Shown here in pieces: positions 7,003 to 13,396 of a DNA stretch of 13,596 nucleotides. The stretch spans positions 1 to 13,596 of the forward strand of contig DAOUKZ010000164.1 of assembly GCA_034420775.1 (NCBI GenBank). The letters are read 5' to 3'. Every line of letters starts with the position of its first letter. The stretch's first letter is position 1. The DNA comes from DAOUKH01 sp034420775 (GTDB lineage: Bacteria; Chloroflexota; Dehalococcoidia; SHYB01). The notes beneath the pieces were generated by a model, which was not told the origin of the DNA, did not search any database, and saw only the letters and a program-made list of their open reading frames with translations. The translations under genes and the position numbers were made by a program.

Positions 7003-8158
7003 AGGATTCCGCGCAGCAAGAGAGGTCGTCGAGGTACATTCCCGCCGCTCGGCGGGCTGCAACGGCCTTCGTCGTGTCCACTCCGAGGCGCTGTGCGATC
7101 GCGTCGGCGACGATCGCGAAGCGCTGGCGGAACTTGTAGATGAAGCAGAAGCTCACGCCCCGGTGGTGGAGCATCGGGCCGGCGATGAAGAGGCCGGGCA
7201 CAAGCGTGGATTCGTCGGCCTCTTCCGTGACGACGGGGACGCCGGTCTCGTCGTATTCGATCATGCCGTCGAGGTGGCCGAGCGATCCCGTGAAGCCCGT
7301 AGCGAGGATCGGGCGCGTCCCGCTCGCCCACTCGCGGCCGTCCGAGGCTCGGACGACCCAGGCGTCATCGTCCTCGTGCACCGACGTGACGTCGACATCC
7401 TCGACGAGGTCCACGAAGCCCGTGCTGTGGGCCCATGCGAGACGTTCGCGGGTAAAGGGGGAGAGGGCGAGGCTCGGGTCCGCCTCGTCGCTCTTCCAGG
7501 TCGCTGTCCGCGCCAGCACGGTCACGCTCTTCTGCAGCTGCACGAGCGAGACGGTCGCATCGGCGGCGCTCTCGTAGCCGCCGATCACCGTGAAGCGGTC
7601 GCCCTCGAGTTCCCGCCATGTACCGATCTCGGAGGAGTGGCAGCAGCATTCGGCACCCGCGAACGAATCGCGCTCCGGGTACTGGAACTCCCCGGCCGCC
7701 CAGATGACATGGTGCGCTCGCACCGGTCGGCCGGTCGTCGTGAGCGTGAGCGTTCCGTTGTCCTCGGCCGTGAGGGAGCAGACATCGACGCCAGCCTCCA
7801 CGTGGAGCTGATAGTGCCCAGCGACGGCGTCGAGGTACTGCGCGTAGGCGCTTCCGCTGGGGTGTTCGCGGTCGAGCGTGTAGGCGGGCGACGTGCCGGG
7901 GACGATCGCGTTGAGGTCGAGCAACCCAAACGCGTTCGAGGTGAACGACGGCGTGATGAAGCGCATCTCTTGCGGCCATCGCCGGAACGAGGCGCCGACC
8001 TCGTGGCGATCGAGGATGACGATGTCGTTGACGCCGAACTCCTTGAGGGCGGCCGCACATCCGAGCCCGGCGGCCCCGGCGCCCACGATCGCGACCTGGT
8101 GGAGGCGAGACCGTTCCGGGGCCCGGTCTCGCCGCCGTCGTGTGCCCTTCTTGCCCAT
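6992..8158 (-). CDS. Thioredoxin-reductase-like FAD/NAD(P) flavoprotein with Cys-rich C-terminus
   Basis: 388 residues. VAIVGAGAAGLGCAAAL (GxGxxG at 26-31) binds FAD, and FTVIGGYESAADA (about 180-191) is the second, NAD(P)H-binding Rossmann motif. VIWAAGEFQYP and a closing LATGFTGS / LFIAGP pair match the class of flavin monooxygenase/thioredoxin reductase-like proteins. The CxxC of true thioredoxin reductases is absent. Instead there is a CCC cluster at 161-163 and a tail ending S-C-C-A-E-S-C-A-C (C381, C382, C386, C388). Such a tail could bind or pass on a metal; that is inference. GGGAGG and AAGG lie just upstream of ATG 8158. The stop overlaps the FeoB-like start by 11 bases, so the two probably act together, for example by reducing the metal that is transported. 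The exact reaction is unknown. A plus-strand 631-codon ORF over this region is a shadow. Confidence 0.85.
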   Translation of the reverse strand: MGKKGTRRRRDRAPERSRLHQVAIVGAGAAGLGCAAALKEFGVNDIVILDRHEVGASFRRWPQEMRFITPSFTSNAFGLLDLNAIVPGTSPAYTLDREHPSGSAYAQYLDAVAGHYQLHVEAGVDVCSLTAEDNGTLTLTTTGRPVRAHHVIWAAGEFQYPERDSFAGAECCCHSSEIGTWRELEGDRFTVIGGYESAADATVSLVQLQKSVTVLARTATWKSDEADPSLALSPFTRERLAWAHSTGFVDLVEDVDVTSVHEDDDAWVVRASDGREWASGTRPILATGFTGSLGHLDGMIEYDETGVPVVTEEADESTLVPGLFIAGPMLHHRGVSFCFIYKFRQRFAIVADAIAQRLGVDTTKAVAARRAAGMYLDDLSCCAESCAC

Positions 8159-8205
8159 GCACCTTCCCTCCCGAACTCTTGCTTGCGATTCCCAGTGTCA
8201 CAGTG

Positions 8206-8222
8206 TTGATACCTAGTGTCAA
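8206..8222. promoter_or_regulatory. Palindromic operator/promoter of the flavoprotein-FeoB unit
   Basis: TTGATACCTAGTGTCAA is an inverted repeat with 7-base arms (one mismatch) and a 3-base centre. A second AGTGTCA copy lies at 8194-8200. The right arm read on the minus strand is TTGACA (8217-8222), a consensus -35, with GACACT (8194-8199) a weak -10 after 17 bases. A MerR-, ArsR- or TetR-type regulator is plausible but its gene is not in the window. Confidence 0.4.
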
Positions 8223-8478
8223 TACTCCCGCCTTGGTCGGCCAACAGTAGTCGGAGCCCGGTCTTTCTGGGGGGGGGGAGGGAGAAGCGGCGCACGATGA
8301 GCGCCCTCACTCGTGCAGGAGGCTCGCGTTTGCACTGCTCCACAGGCACACTGACTCACCCGCAACGGCTTCATGAAGTCAGCCTGCAGTCGTGGCCGTC
8401 AAGACACACGTATCGGCGCTCTCCCCGAGGCACAAGGCGGCGGAGCGCAGTGGAGGAGGACTGACCCCTCGACCTCCG
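8223..8478. other. Gene-free stretch, possible edge of the mobile element
   Basis: From the flavoprotein start to the recombinase stop (8159-8478) there are 320 bases without a supported gene. Besides the operator above, this part holds a G10 tract (8269-8278) and nested palindromes at 8351-8382: CTGACT and AGTCAG arms with CTTCATGAAG inside. Downstream of the recombinase stop no intrinsic terminator is seen. An attachment site could lie here, but nothing in the sequence proves one. Confidence 0.4.
8269..8278 (+). repeat. Homopolymer G10 tract
   Basis: Ten consecutive G residues followed by AGGGAG. The tract is non-coding and its length is prone to slippage and to sequencing error. Confidence 0.8.
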
Positions 8479-10140
8479 TCAGCGGGACCCGGGTCGGGGC
8501 CGCCGCATCGGCGCGAGAACGTACGCAGTAGAGTAGGCCGCGGCCGGAAGTGGTGGGCCGGACTTGACGGTAGACAGAACCGAGCCGTTCAGCACCATGT
8601 CCTCCGCCTTCCGGCCGGGTATTCGGCTGTCGTCCGGCATGGGCACAGTGTACCGGACGACAGCCTTCCCGGGCATGATGACGATCTCCTTGACGAAGGT
8701 CTTGATGAAGGCCCTGCGCTCAGTGAGCTCGCTCTCCCTGAGAAACTCGCTCATGTCCTGGGCATAGGCCGCAATCGTCTCCACGTCGTCCAGGACCTCT
8801 CTGCGCTGGGAGAGAATCACCCTGGCCTCGGAAGCCGCGGCTTCCAGGCGCTCCTGCCGGTCCCGGTGTTCCCTGATGCGGTCTGAGGCGTCGGCCATCT
8901 GGATGTCGTCGGTTGACTCGATGTACATCCAGATTCGACCCAGCTTGTGCTTCACGTCCTCAAGCTCATCCTCGATTGTCGCAAGCCGCTTGTTCTGCTC
9001 GGCGGTCACCCCGTCCATCCGCTCGTCCACGACCTTCACAAGGGCGTGGATGTTGCCCTCAGTGAGGATGTTTGAACGGATGCTACCGACGACCATCTCC
9101 TCGAAGCGCCTGGCGTTGATCCTGGGCGCCTCGCAGGCATCCTTACCGTGCTTCATGATGGACTGGCAGACGTAGTAGGAGAACTGGCCGCTCTTGGCCT
9201 CCTGGCCACTGAAGGCCCGATTGCACGCCTTACACTTGACCAGACCGCTGAGCATGTAGGTGCTCCCGACGCGGCGGGGGTGAGTCCTCTTGGGCGCCCG
9301 GGAGCGCATCAGCCGCTTCACACGGCGGAACTTGGCCCTGGAGACGATGCCGGGGAACGCGTTCTCCACGCGCACCGGATCGGCCTTGCCCTTCCCATTG
9401 AGGCCCCAGACCAGAGTGCCCACATAGACCTCGTTTCTGAGCATGTTGTGTACGACCGTCTTGGACCATCGCTTTCCGGCGGGGCTGGCGATGCCCTCGT
9501 CGTTCAGGGTCTTGGCGATGTCGAGCATCCCCTTACCGGCTTCGGCCATGTCGAAGATGCGCTTGACCACGTGAGACGAATCCTCATCGGGGTCCAACTT
9601 TGGGCGCTTCTTGCCCCCGTCCTGCACCATCAGCTTTCGGTAGCCGTATGGGACTCTGCTGGTGACCCAGAAGCCCCTGGACGCCGCCTCGCGCATCCCT
9701 CGCGTGACCTCCTGGGCCAGATTCTCGCTGTAGAACTCGTCCACGCTTTCGATGATTCCCTCCAGCAGCTTGCCCGTGGGGGAGTCGTCGGCCTGCTCGG
9801 TGATCGAGACGACCCTGACGCCCTTGCGCCGGAGCATGGACTTGAAGGCGACGGCGTGCTCGCGCTTGCGGGTGAAGCGGCTGAACTTCCAGACCAAGAT
9901 TTCCTCGAAGGGAGCATCGGTCTTGGTGGCTTCGTCGATCATCTTGCGGAACTCGGGGCGGTCGGCGACGCGGCCGCTCTCGGCCTCGTCCACGTACTCG
10001 CGGGCGACGAGGTAGCCGTTCTTCTCCGCGTAGTCCCTGAGCGCCCTCATCTGGGCGGCGACGGACAGGTCCACGTCCTGGCGGTCACTGGAGACCCTCG
10101 CGTAGAGGGCGGCGGGTATGTAGTCGGTCCTATCTTTCAT
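8479..10140 (-). CDS. Large serine recombinase/integrase
   Basis: 553 residues. Large serine recombinases integrate, excise or invert DNA through a 5'-phosphoserine link. The resolvase domain starts at once: AALYARVSSDRQ holds the catalytic serine (S17 or S18), followed by FEEILVWKFSRFTRK with the conserved arginines and by GMREAASRGFW. The recombinase domain spans roughly 165-300 (VPYGYRK, GIASPAGKRWSKTVVHNMLRNEVYVG). A zinc ribbon follows (LVKCKACNRAFSG, then YYVCQ and a further Cys), then a coiled coil (about 370-460) typical of integrases. The start at 10140 is fixed by GAGGAGGA seven bases upstream. A longer reading to 10215 would overlap the RHH gene. It lies 17 bases behind the RHH stop, so it is probably the second gene of that autoregulated unit. 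The target site is unknown. Confidence 0.93.
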   Translation of the reverse strand: MKDRTDYIPAALYARVSSDRQDVDLSVAAQMRALRDYAEKNGYLVAREYVDEAESGRVADRPEFRKMIDEATKTDAPFEEILVWKFSRFTRKREHAVAFKSMLRRKGVRVVSITEQADDSPTGKLLEGIIESVDEFYSENLAQEVTRGMREAASRGFWVTSRVPYGYRKLMVQDGGKKRPKLDPDEDSSHVVKRIFDMAEAGKGMLDIAKTLNDEGIASPAGKRWSKTVVHNMLRNEVYVGTLVWGLNGKGKADPVRVENAFPGIVSRAKFRRVKRLMRSRAPKRTHPRRVGSTYMLSGLVKCKACNRAFSGQEAKSGQFSYYVCQSIMKHGKDACEAPRINARRFEEMVVGSIRSNILTEGNIHALVKVVDERMDGVTAEQNKRLATIEDELEDVKHKLGRIWMYIESTDDIQMADASDRIREHRDRQERLEAAASEARVILSQRREVLDDVETIAAYAQDMSEFLRESELTERRAFIKTFVKEIVIMPGKAVVRYTVPMPDDSRIPGRKAEDMVLNGSVLSTVKSGPPLPAAAYSTAYVLAPMRRPRPGSR

Positions 10141-10157
10141 GGTTGTGTCCTCCTCGG

Positions 10158-10355
10158 TCATTCCAGGTCGTTGCTGCCGGCGTCGGCCCGTTGGCGGCGA
10201 TTCCGCCGCAGCCACTCCCGCTCCTCCAAATACAGGCGGATGGCCTCCCGGACGAACTCGCTCATGGTCCGCCTATCCTCTTGGAGCACCTGCTGCACCA
10301 TCTCAGCCATCTCAGGGGGCATCGAAATAGTGATGGCCTTTCGGGTTGTGGGCAT
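10158..10355 (-). CDS. Ribbon-helix-helix (CopG/Arc-type) transcriptional regulator
   Basis: 65 residues. The strand-forming N-terminus RKAITISMPPEMAEMVQQVL, followed by RTMSEFVREAIRLYLEER, is a complete ribbon-helix-helix DNA-binding fold. Such proteins dimerise and bind short palindromes. It is immediately ahead of the serine recombinase on the same strand. A perfect palindrome lies at its own promoter, so autorepression and control of recombinase expression are likely. GGAGG lies upstream at slightly long spacing (about 12 bases). It is too short to carry another domain. It could also be an antitoxin-type RHH, but no toxin partner is adjacent. Confidence 0.85.
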   Translation of the reverse strand: MPTTRKAITISMPPEMAEMVQQVLQEDRRTMSEFVREAIRLYLEEREWLRRNRRQRADAGSNDLE

Positions 10356-10375
10356 TCTCTATTTTTGCCTCCGTT

Positions 10376-10394
10376 AGTATGACAACGTCATACT
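10376..10394. promoter_or_regulatory. Perfect palindromic operator of the RHH-recombinase unit
   Basis: AGTATGACAACGTCATACT has perfect 8-base arms (AGTATGAC / GTCATACT) around AAC. It sits at the expected transcription start and 21 bases ahead of the RHH start codon, the usual place for an autorepressor site. Confidence 0.6.
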
Positions 10395-10397
10395 CTA

Positions 10398-10427
10398 ATC
10401 ATGAACGAATCGGGCGGCCGTTGTCAA
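10398..10427 (-). promoter_or_regulatory. Candidate promoter of the RHH-recombinase unit
   Basis: Minus-strand TTGACA (10422-10427) is a perfect -35. After an 18-base spacer comes CATGAT (10398-10403), matching four of six -10 bases. Transcription would begin inside the palindrome at 10376-10394. Confidence 0.5.
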
Positions 10428-10530
10428 GGATGCGCTGTCAGATGTCGCCCGCTCAGAACGAAATGGCGTAACGGAGGAGGGCCGAGTCGAGAACGCTGCC
10501 CATCCTCAGCTGTGTCATTCTTCTCATTTT

Positions 10531-12219
10531 CTACTCTGTCGAGTCGCTCTCCTCTACCGGGTCCGTTGCTTGGACACCAAGAACCAGTGATAGCGGCCCG
10601 ACACGTTGCCTTAGCTTCTCGGCCAAGTCCACATCCGATTGAACCCGGGCAACGAGCGTCTGTTCATATAACTCTTTCTTCTTGAATTCCAAGGCACGCG
10701 CGACCTCTCCAAAAACGCCAGTCTCTCTGAGTGGATAGCGAGCCACCAGATTGTCGAAGTCCTTGGCTTCCAAGAGCTCTCTGAATCTAGCCAGCTCCTG
10801 CTGGAAGGGAGATGTCACGGAGATATTGAGGTCTGACAGCGCATTGTCCCTAATGGTCTTCCAGTCGGGAGCCTGCGAGACGATCCGGTTCCTCACAACA
10901 TGCTCGCAGCGCCTCGCTGCCATCCTTTCGGCAAGTCCGTCCTCTTCCAGGGCAACGAAGGCAGCTTTCAACGCGGACTGCGTCATGGAGTCGGGCTGTC
11001 GTCCTAGTGATTCTGCCTGCCTGCTGGCGACCGCATTCAGTGAATCGGAGCAATAGTAGAGTGACTCGACAGAGTACGCATCGAGCGCGAATACGCCGCC
11101 ATCGCGGAGACTATCAACCTCCTCTTGAGACCGACCGTCTCCGTCAATCAGTCCGTATGCCTCTACGTGGTGGAGGCCATACGAGCCCCGAATACCCTCC
11201 ACGGCTCTCTTGACGTCGGTACTGGTTCCGCTGGCCATGACCGAGATGTCAGGAAACAGGGCGTTGTAGATCGGTAAGTCAAGACTGGTCCCAGTTCCTT
11301 CAAAGAATAGAACCTTGCGCCGCGAACCTAGAATGGCCTGCCGCAGTTCCTCCGGCATCTGCGCGTTGGGTTCAAGCAGCTTGACGTCCCAAGTGCTGGC
11401 CCTGTTGTCATTCCAATCACAGGACCGCACCATGAGAGCGCTCGCCGTGGGATTTGCGGCAGGAAGCGCCAGCTCATGCGTTGAGATAACGAATGTGCAG
11501 TCATCGCGTCTGGCAAACATGGCGGCGAGAAAAGGGACGATTATCGAGCGATGAAGGTGCCGCTCCGGTTCATCAATCAGCAGGACGGTGCCGGGATCCA
11601 CGGTAAGCACGGTAGCTCCGAGCATTGCCGCATTCCTCTCTCCATCCGACATCTGAGAGATGCTGTAGGAATCATTCGCTTGTCGATGCTTCGCGAGTAT
11701 TTCCTCGTCGTTGGAGTTCTCCAGAGCGATTAGCAGTGTTCCGAGAGCGAGCAGGTCATTTAGTTCTGCGAATGCTGACCCAGACTCTTCGGAACGTTGC
11801 TCAGCCCCTTGCCAATCTTTGCGATCCACACAACTCGCGATGGAACGCGCACGCGTGTTGTCCTTGGCAACTAGGTCGAAGAGCACGGCCGACTGTCTCT
11901 CTTCAGAGTAGTACTCTTGCCAAAGCGCTTCGTATTCCCTGTCCATGCTGGTACTGTTCTGCTCAAACTGCTTACGGCCTAGCGGAGTGAGGTTGAGGCT
12001 CCCAGAGCCGAGCCAGGATCGCCGGTGCGCTGAAACACGCCGAATGTTCTGGCCTTGATGCGAAGAAACCAGATGCTGGATCAGAGCCGACTTCCCTGAG
12101 CCATTCGGACCAACAACAAAAAGGCAGTCTCCATGGTTGAGAGCTACTTGCAGCGGTTTGCCAGAGGTAGTGGGGACACTCCAGTCCAGGCTGGGAGTTT
12201 GACTTGCTCCAGTGTCCAT
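10531..12219 (-). CDS. AAA ATPase-DUF4435 (Toprim-like) fusion, PARIS/OLD-like defence effector
   Basis: 562 residues. The N-terminal ABC/AAA-type ATPase has Walker A VVGPNGSGKSAL (37-44), signature MSDGER (190-195), Walker B VLLIDEPE (212-218) and switch histidine ISTHE (H248). From residue about 300 the protein resembles DUF4435, a Toprim-like nuclease fold: VLFFEGTGTSLD (E307), YGLIDGDGR (D359, D361) and VFALDAYSVESLYY (E385). The same pairing occurs in the PARIS anti-phage system (AriA ATPase, AriB Toprim), which also exists as a fused protein, and more distantly in OLD nucleases. A defence role is therefore likely but not shown. The ATPase part is short compared with AriA. AAAGGAGGAGG ahead of ATG 12219 overlaps the upstream stop, and the gene starts 12 bases after the DUF2283-HTH gene, pointing to coupled translation. 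Confidence 0.85.
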   Translation of the reverse strand: MDTGASQTPSLDWSVPTTSGKPLQVALNHGDCLFVVGPNGSGKSALIQHLVSSHQGQNIRRVSAHRRSWLGSGSLNLTPLGRKQFEQNSTSMDREYEALWQEYYSEERQSAVLFDLVAKDNTRARSIASCVDRKDWQGAEQRSEESGSAFAELNDLLALGTLLIALENSNDEEILAKHRQANDSYSISQMSDGERNAAMLGATVLTVDPGTVLLIDEPERHLHRSIIVPFLAAMFARRDDCTFVISTHELALPAANPTASALMVRSCDWNDNRASTWDVKLLEPNAQMPEELRQAILGSRRKVLFFEGTGTSLDLPIYNALFPDISVMASGTSTDVKRAVEGIRGSYGLHHVEAYGLIDGDGRSQEEVDSLRDGGVFALDAYSVESLYYCSDSLNAVASRQAESLGRQPDSMTQSALKAAFVALEEDGLAERMAARRCEHVVRNRIVSQAPDWKTIRDNALSDLNISVTSPFQQELARFRELLEAKDFDNLVARYPLRETGVFGEVARALEFKKKELYEQTLVARVQSDVDLAEKLRQRVGPLSLVLGVQATDPVEESDSTE

Positions 12220-12231
12220 GAGCCTCCTCCT

Positions 12232-12657
12232 TTACTCACTACTGGCTTCGACACGGCCGGCGACACCCGCCGGACCACGCCTACCTGGGGTAACTTCTAC
12301 AGGCGTGGGAATCAGCCACTCCGCTCCGGCCTTGACCGCGCCCCGCATCCGGCCGTCCCGGGCCAGCTTGCGCACCCTTCTCTCAGACACGCCCAACCGG
12401 TTGGCCGCCTCCTTCACAGTTACGTTGATGACATCATCGTCGGGCGTCTCGGACGCCAGCTCGAACTCGACAGGGCTCGGCTCGGTGAGCGTGCTCATCT
12501 CGTGGATCAGGAACCCGATGACCTCGCCGTCGTCGTCCAGCCGCTTGAGGACGCGCTCGTCGTCGGTCGGAGTGAAGTACCCCTCTCGGAACGCCCACAG
12601 CACCTCGAGCATGTCGCCCTCGTGGTCGTAGGAGACGAACACCTTCCTGGTCGTCAT
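12232..12657 (-). CDS. DUF2283-like protein with C-terminal HTH, putative antitoxin/regulator
   Basis: 141 residues. The N-terminal part (VFVSYDHEGDMLEVLW, then DDDGEVIGFLIHEMS) has the layout of the small DUF2283 fold. Residues about 86-125 (VTVKEAANRLGVSERRVRKLARDGRM) form an excisionase/MerR-like helix-turn-helix, followed by a proline- and glycine-rich tail. AAAGGAGA before ATG 12657 fixes the start. It begins two bases after the stop of the putative toxin and ends 12 bases before the ATPase gene. DUF2283 proteins are often paired with small RelE-like or DUF4258 toxins, so an antitoxin that also represses the operon is a reasonable inference. The alternative is a regulator of the ATPase unconnected with a toxin. 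Confidence 0.75.
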   Translation of the reverse strand: MTTRKVFVSYDHEGDMLEVLWAFREGYFTPTDDERVLKRLDDDGEVIGFLIHEMSTLTEPSPVEFELASETPDDDVINVTVKEAANRLGVSERRVRKLARDGRMRGAVKAGAEWLIPTPVEVTPGRRGPAGVAGRVEASSE

Positions 12658-12659
12658 GG

Positions 12660-12965
12660 TCACTCTCCTTTGATTCTCCGGTCGAGATAGGCGGTGAGGA
12701 TGAAGGAGTAGTCCGGCTCTCGCTTCACCACGAGGCACATATAGCGATTCCTGCCCTGCAGGTCCGGGTAGAGTCGGTAGTAGAGTCGGACCGCCAGACT
12801 CGACCTGGAGGGACTCACCGCGTCCGGGCTGGCGAGGGTTTCGGCGAACCGGTGCAGATGGATGGCCATTTCAGGGTGCTTTCGCAGGATGTGCCGGAGG
12901 CGCTCGTCGGTGAGCCGAACCTCGTTTCCATCCTCATCGGTGAACCGCCGCACGCCGGTCTCCAT
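12660..12965 (-). CDS. Small RelE/BECR-fold-like protein, putative toxin
   Basis: 101 residues from ATG 12965; a GTG directly upstream is equally possible. The pattern LTDERLRHILRKHPEM, then ETLASPDAVSPS, RLYYRLYPDL, MCLVVKREPDYSFILTAYLDRRIKG is that of small barnase/EndoU/colicin/RelE-like (BECR, DUF4258-type) proteins. The conserved histidine helix, the central strands and the closing TAYL-x-RRIK motif all match. Many are RNase toxins or inactive relatives. The ribosome site is weak. It is the first gene of a three-gene operon, two bases ahead of the DUF2283-HTH gene, with a good promoter at 12986-13015. Toxicity is inferred from family and context only. Confidence 0.72.
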   Translation of the reverse strand: METGVRRFTDEDGNEVRLTDERLRHILRKHPEMAIHLHRFAETLASPDAVSPSRSSLAVRLYYRLYPDLQGRNRYMCLVVKREPDYSFILTAYLDRRIKGE

Positions 12966-12985
12966 CACCAGATACCGTTCCGTAA

Positions 12986-13015
12986 AGTATACCGTGAGAC
13001 GGCGTAGACCAGCAA
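12986..13015 (-). promoter_or_regulatory. Candidate promoter of the toxin-antitoxin-ATPase operon
   Basis: Minus-strand TTGCTG (13010-13015), an 18-base spacer and TATACT (12986-12991, five of six consensus bases). The start codon at 12965 would follow a leader of only about 14 bases. Confidence 0.5.
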
Positions 13016-13068
13016 TCCATGGAGGGCGTGAAACTGGCTGAGAACGGTGAGGGTCTGAGGGAAGTGCA

Positions 13069-13287
13069 TCAGCATTCCTCCCCGGACTGGCCCGGTTCGG
13101 CGTCCTCCTCTAAGCGCGGAGCTGCCTGCCGTCCCATGTGGGCGCGGATGGCGACGTCGGCCAGGATGCGGAACCCCCTGAGGAAGGTCTCCCTCTGCTT
13201 GGGGGTGTATCCCGCCAACGGGTCGTCGGGCGGCGATTCGTCCTCGTCGCGCCTCTTCCGTTCGTTCTGTCCGTTGGTGTCTTTCAT
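13069..13287 (-). CDS. Small hypothetical protein
   Basis: 72 residues, hydrophilic and acidic at both ends, with a central amphipathic segment (AGYTPKQRETFLRGFRILADVAIRAHMGRQA). No family is recognised. Strong G/C preference at third codon positions matches its neighbours and favours a real gene over the overlapping 12965-13294 reading. No clear ribosome site lies before ATG 13287. A hairpin at 13301-13323 sits just upstream. It points the same way as the operon at 12965 and the partial gene at the right edge. Confidence 0.5.
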   Translation of the reverse strand: MKDTNGQNERKRRDEDESPPDDPLAGYTPKQRETFLRGFRILADVAIRAHMGRQAAPRLEEDAEPGQSGEEC

Positions 13288-13300
13288 TCGGCACAGTCGC

Positions 13301-13323
13301 AGCGGTCTTGCCTAGGGACCGCT
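13301..13323. repeat. Inverted repeat upstream of the small hypothetical gene
   Basis: AGCGGTC (13301-13307) and GACCGCT (13317-13323) are perfect 7-base arms around a 9-base loop. It could be a leader hairpin, an operator or part of the upstream gene's termination. No T-run is present. Confidence 0.4.
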
Positions 13324-13346
13324 GGCCTCTCGTTGGTCTGATACAG

Positions 13347-13383
13347 GCCGCCGGCGCGGACGGATCGGGCGAGTGCCGGCGGC
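13347..13383 (-). terminator. GC-rich hairpin after the right-edge gene, possible terminator
   Basis: GCCGCCGGC (13347-13355) and GCCGGCGGC (13375-13383) form a perfect 9-bp stem with a 19-base loop, 13 bases past the stop at 13397. No T-run follows on the minus strand, so any termination would not be canonical. Confidence 0.3.
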
Positions 13384-13396
13384 GCTGCGGTTGGGT

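Noticed and set aside
6314..8209. 631-codon plus-strand ORF
   Set aside because: Long antisense frames are common in GC-rich DNA. It spans two well-supported minus-strand genes and has low-complexity Arg/Ser/Ala composition.
9148..10377. 409-codon plus-strand ORF
   Set aside because: It is antisense to the serine recombinase and RHH genes, which carry complete domains; its own translation matches nothing.
12965..13294. 109-codon minus-strand ORF overlapping the small hypothetical gene
   Set aside because: Its translation is Arg/Gly/Pro-rich, it runs through the promoter of the toxin-like gene, and the 13069-13287 frame has better codon bias.
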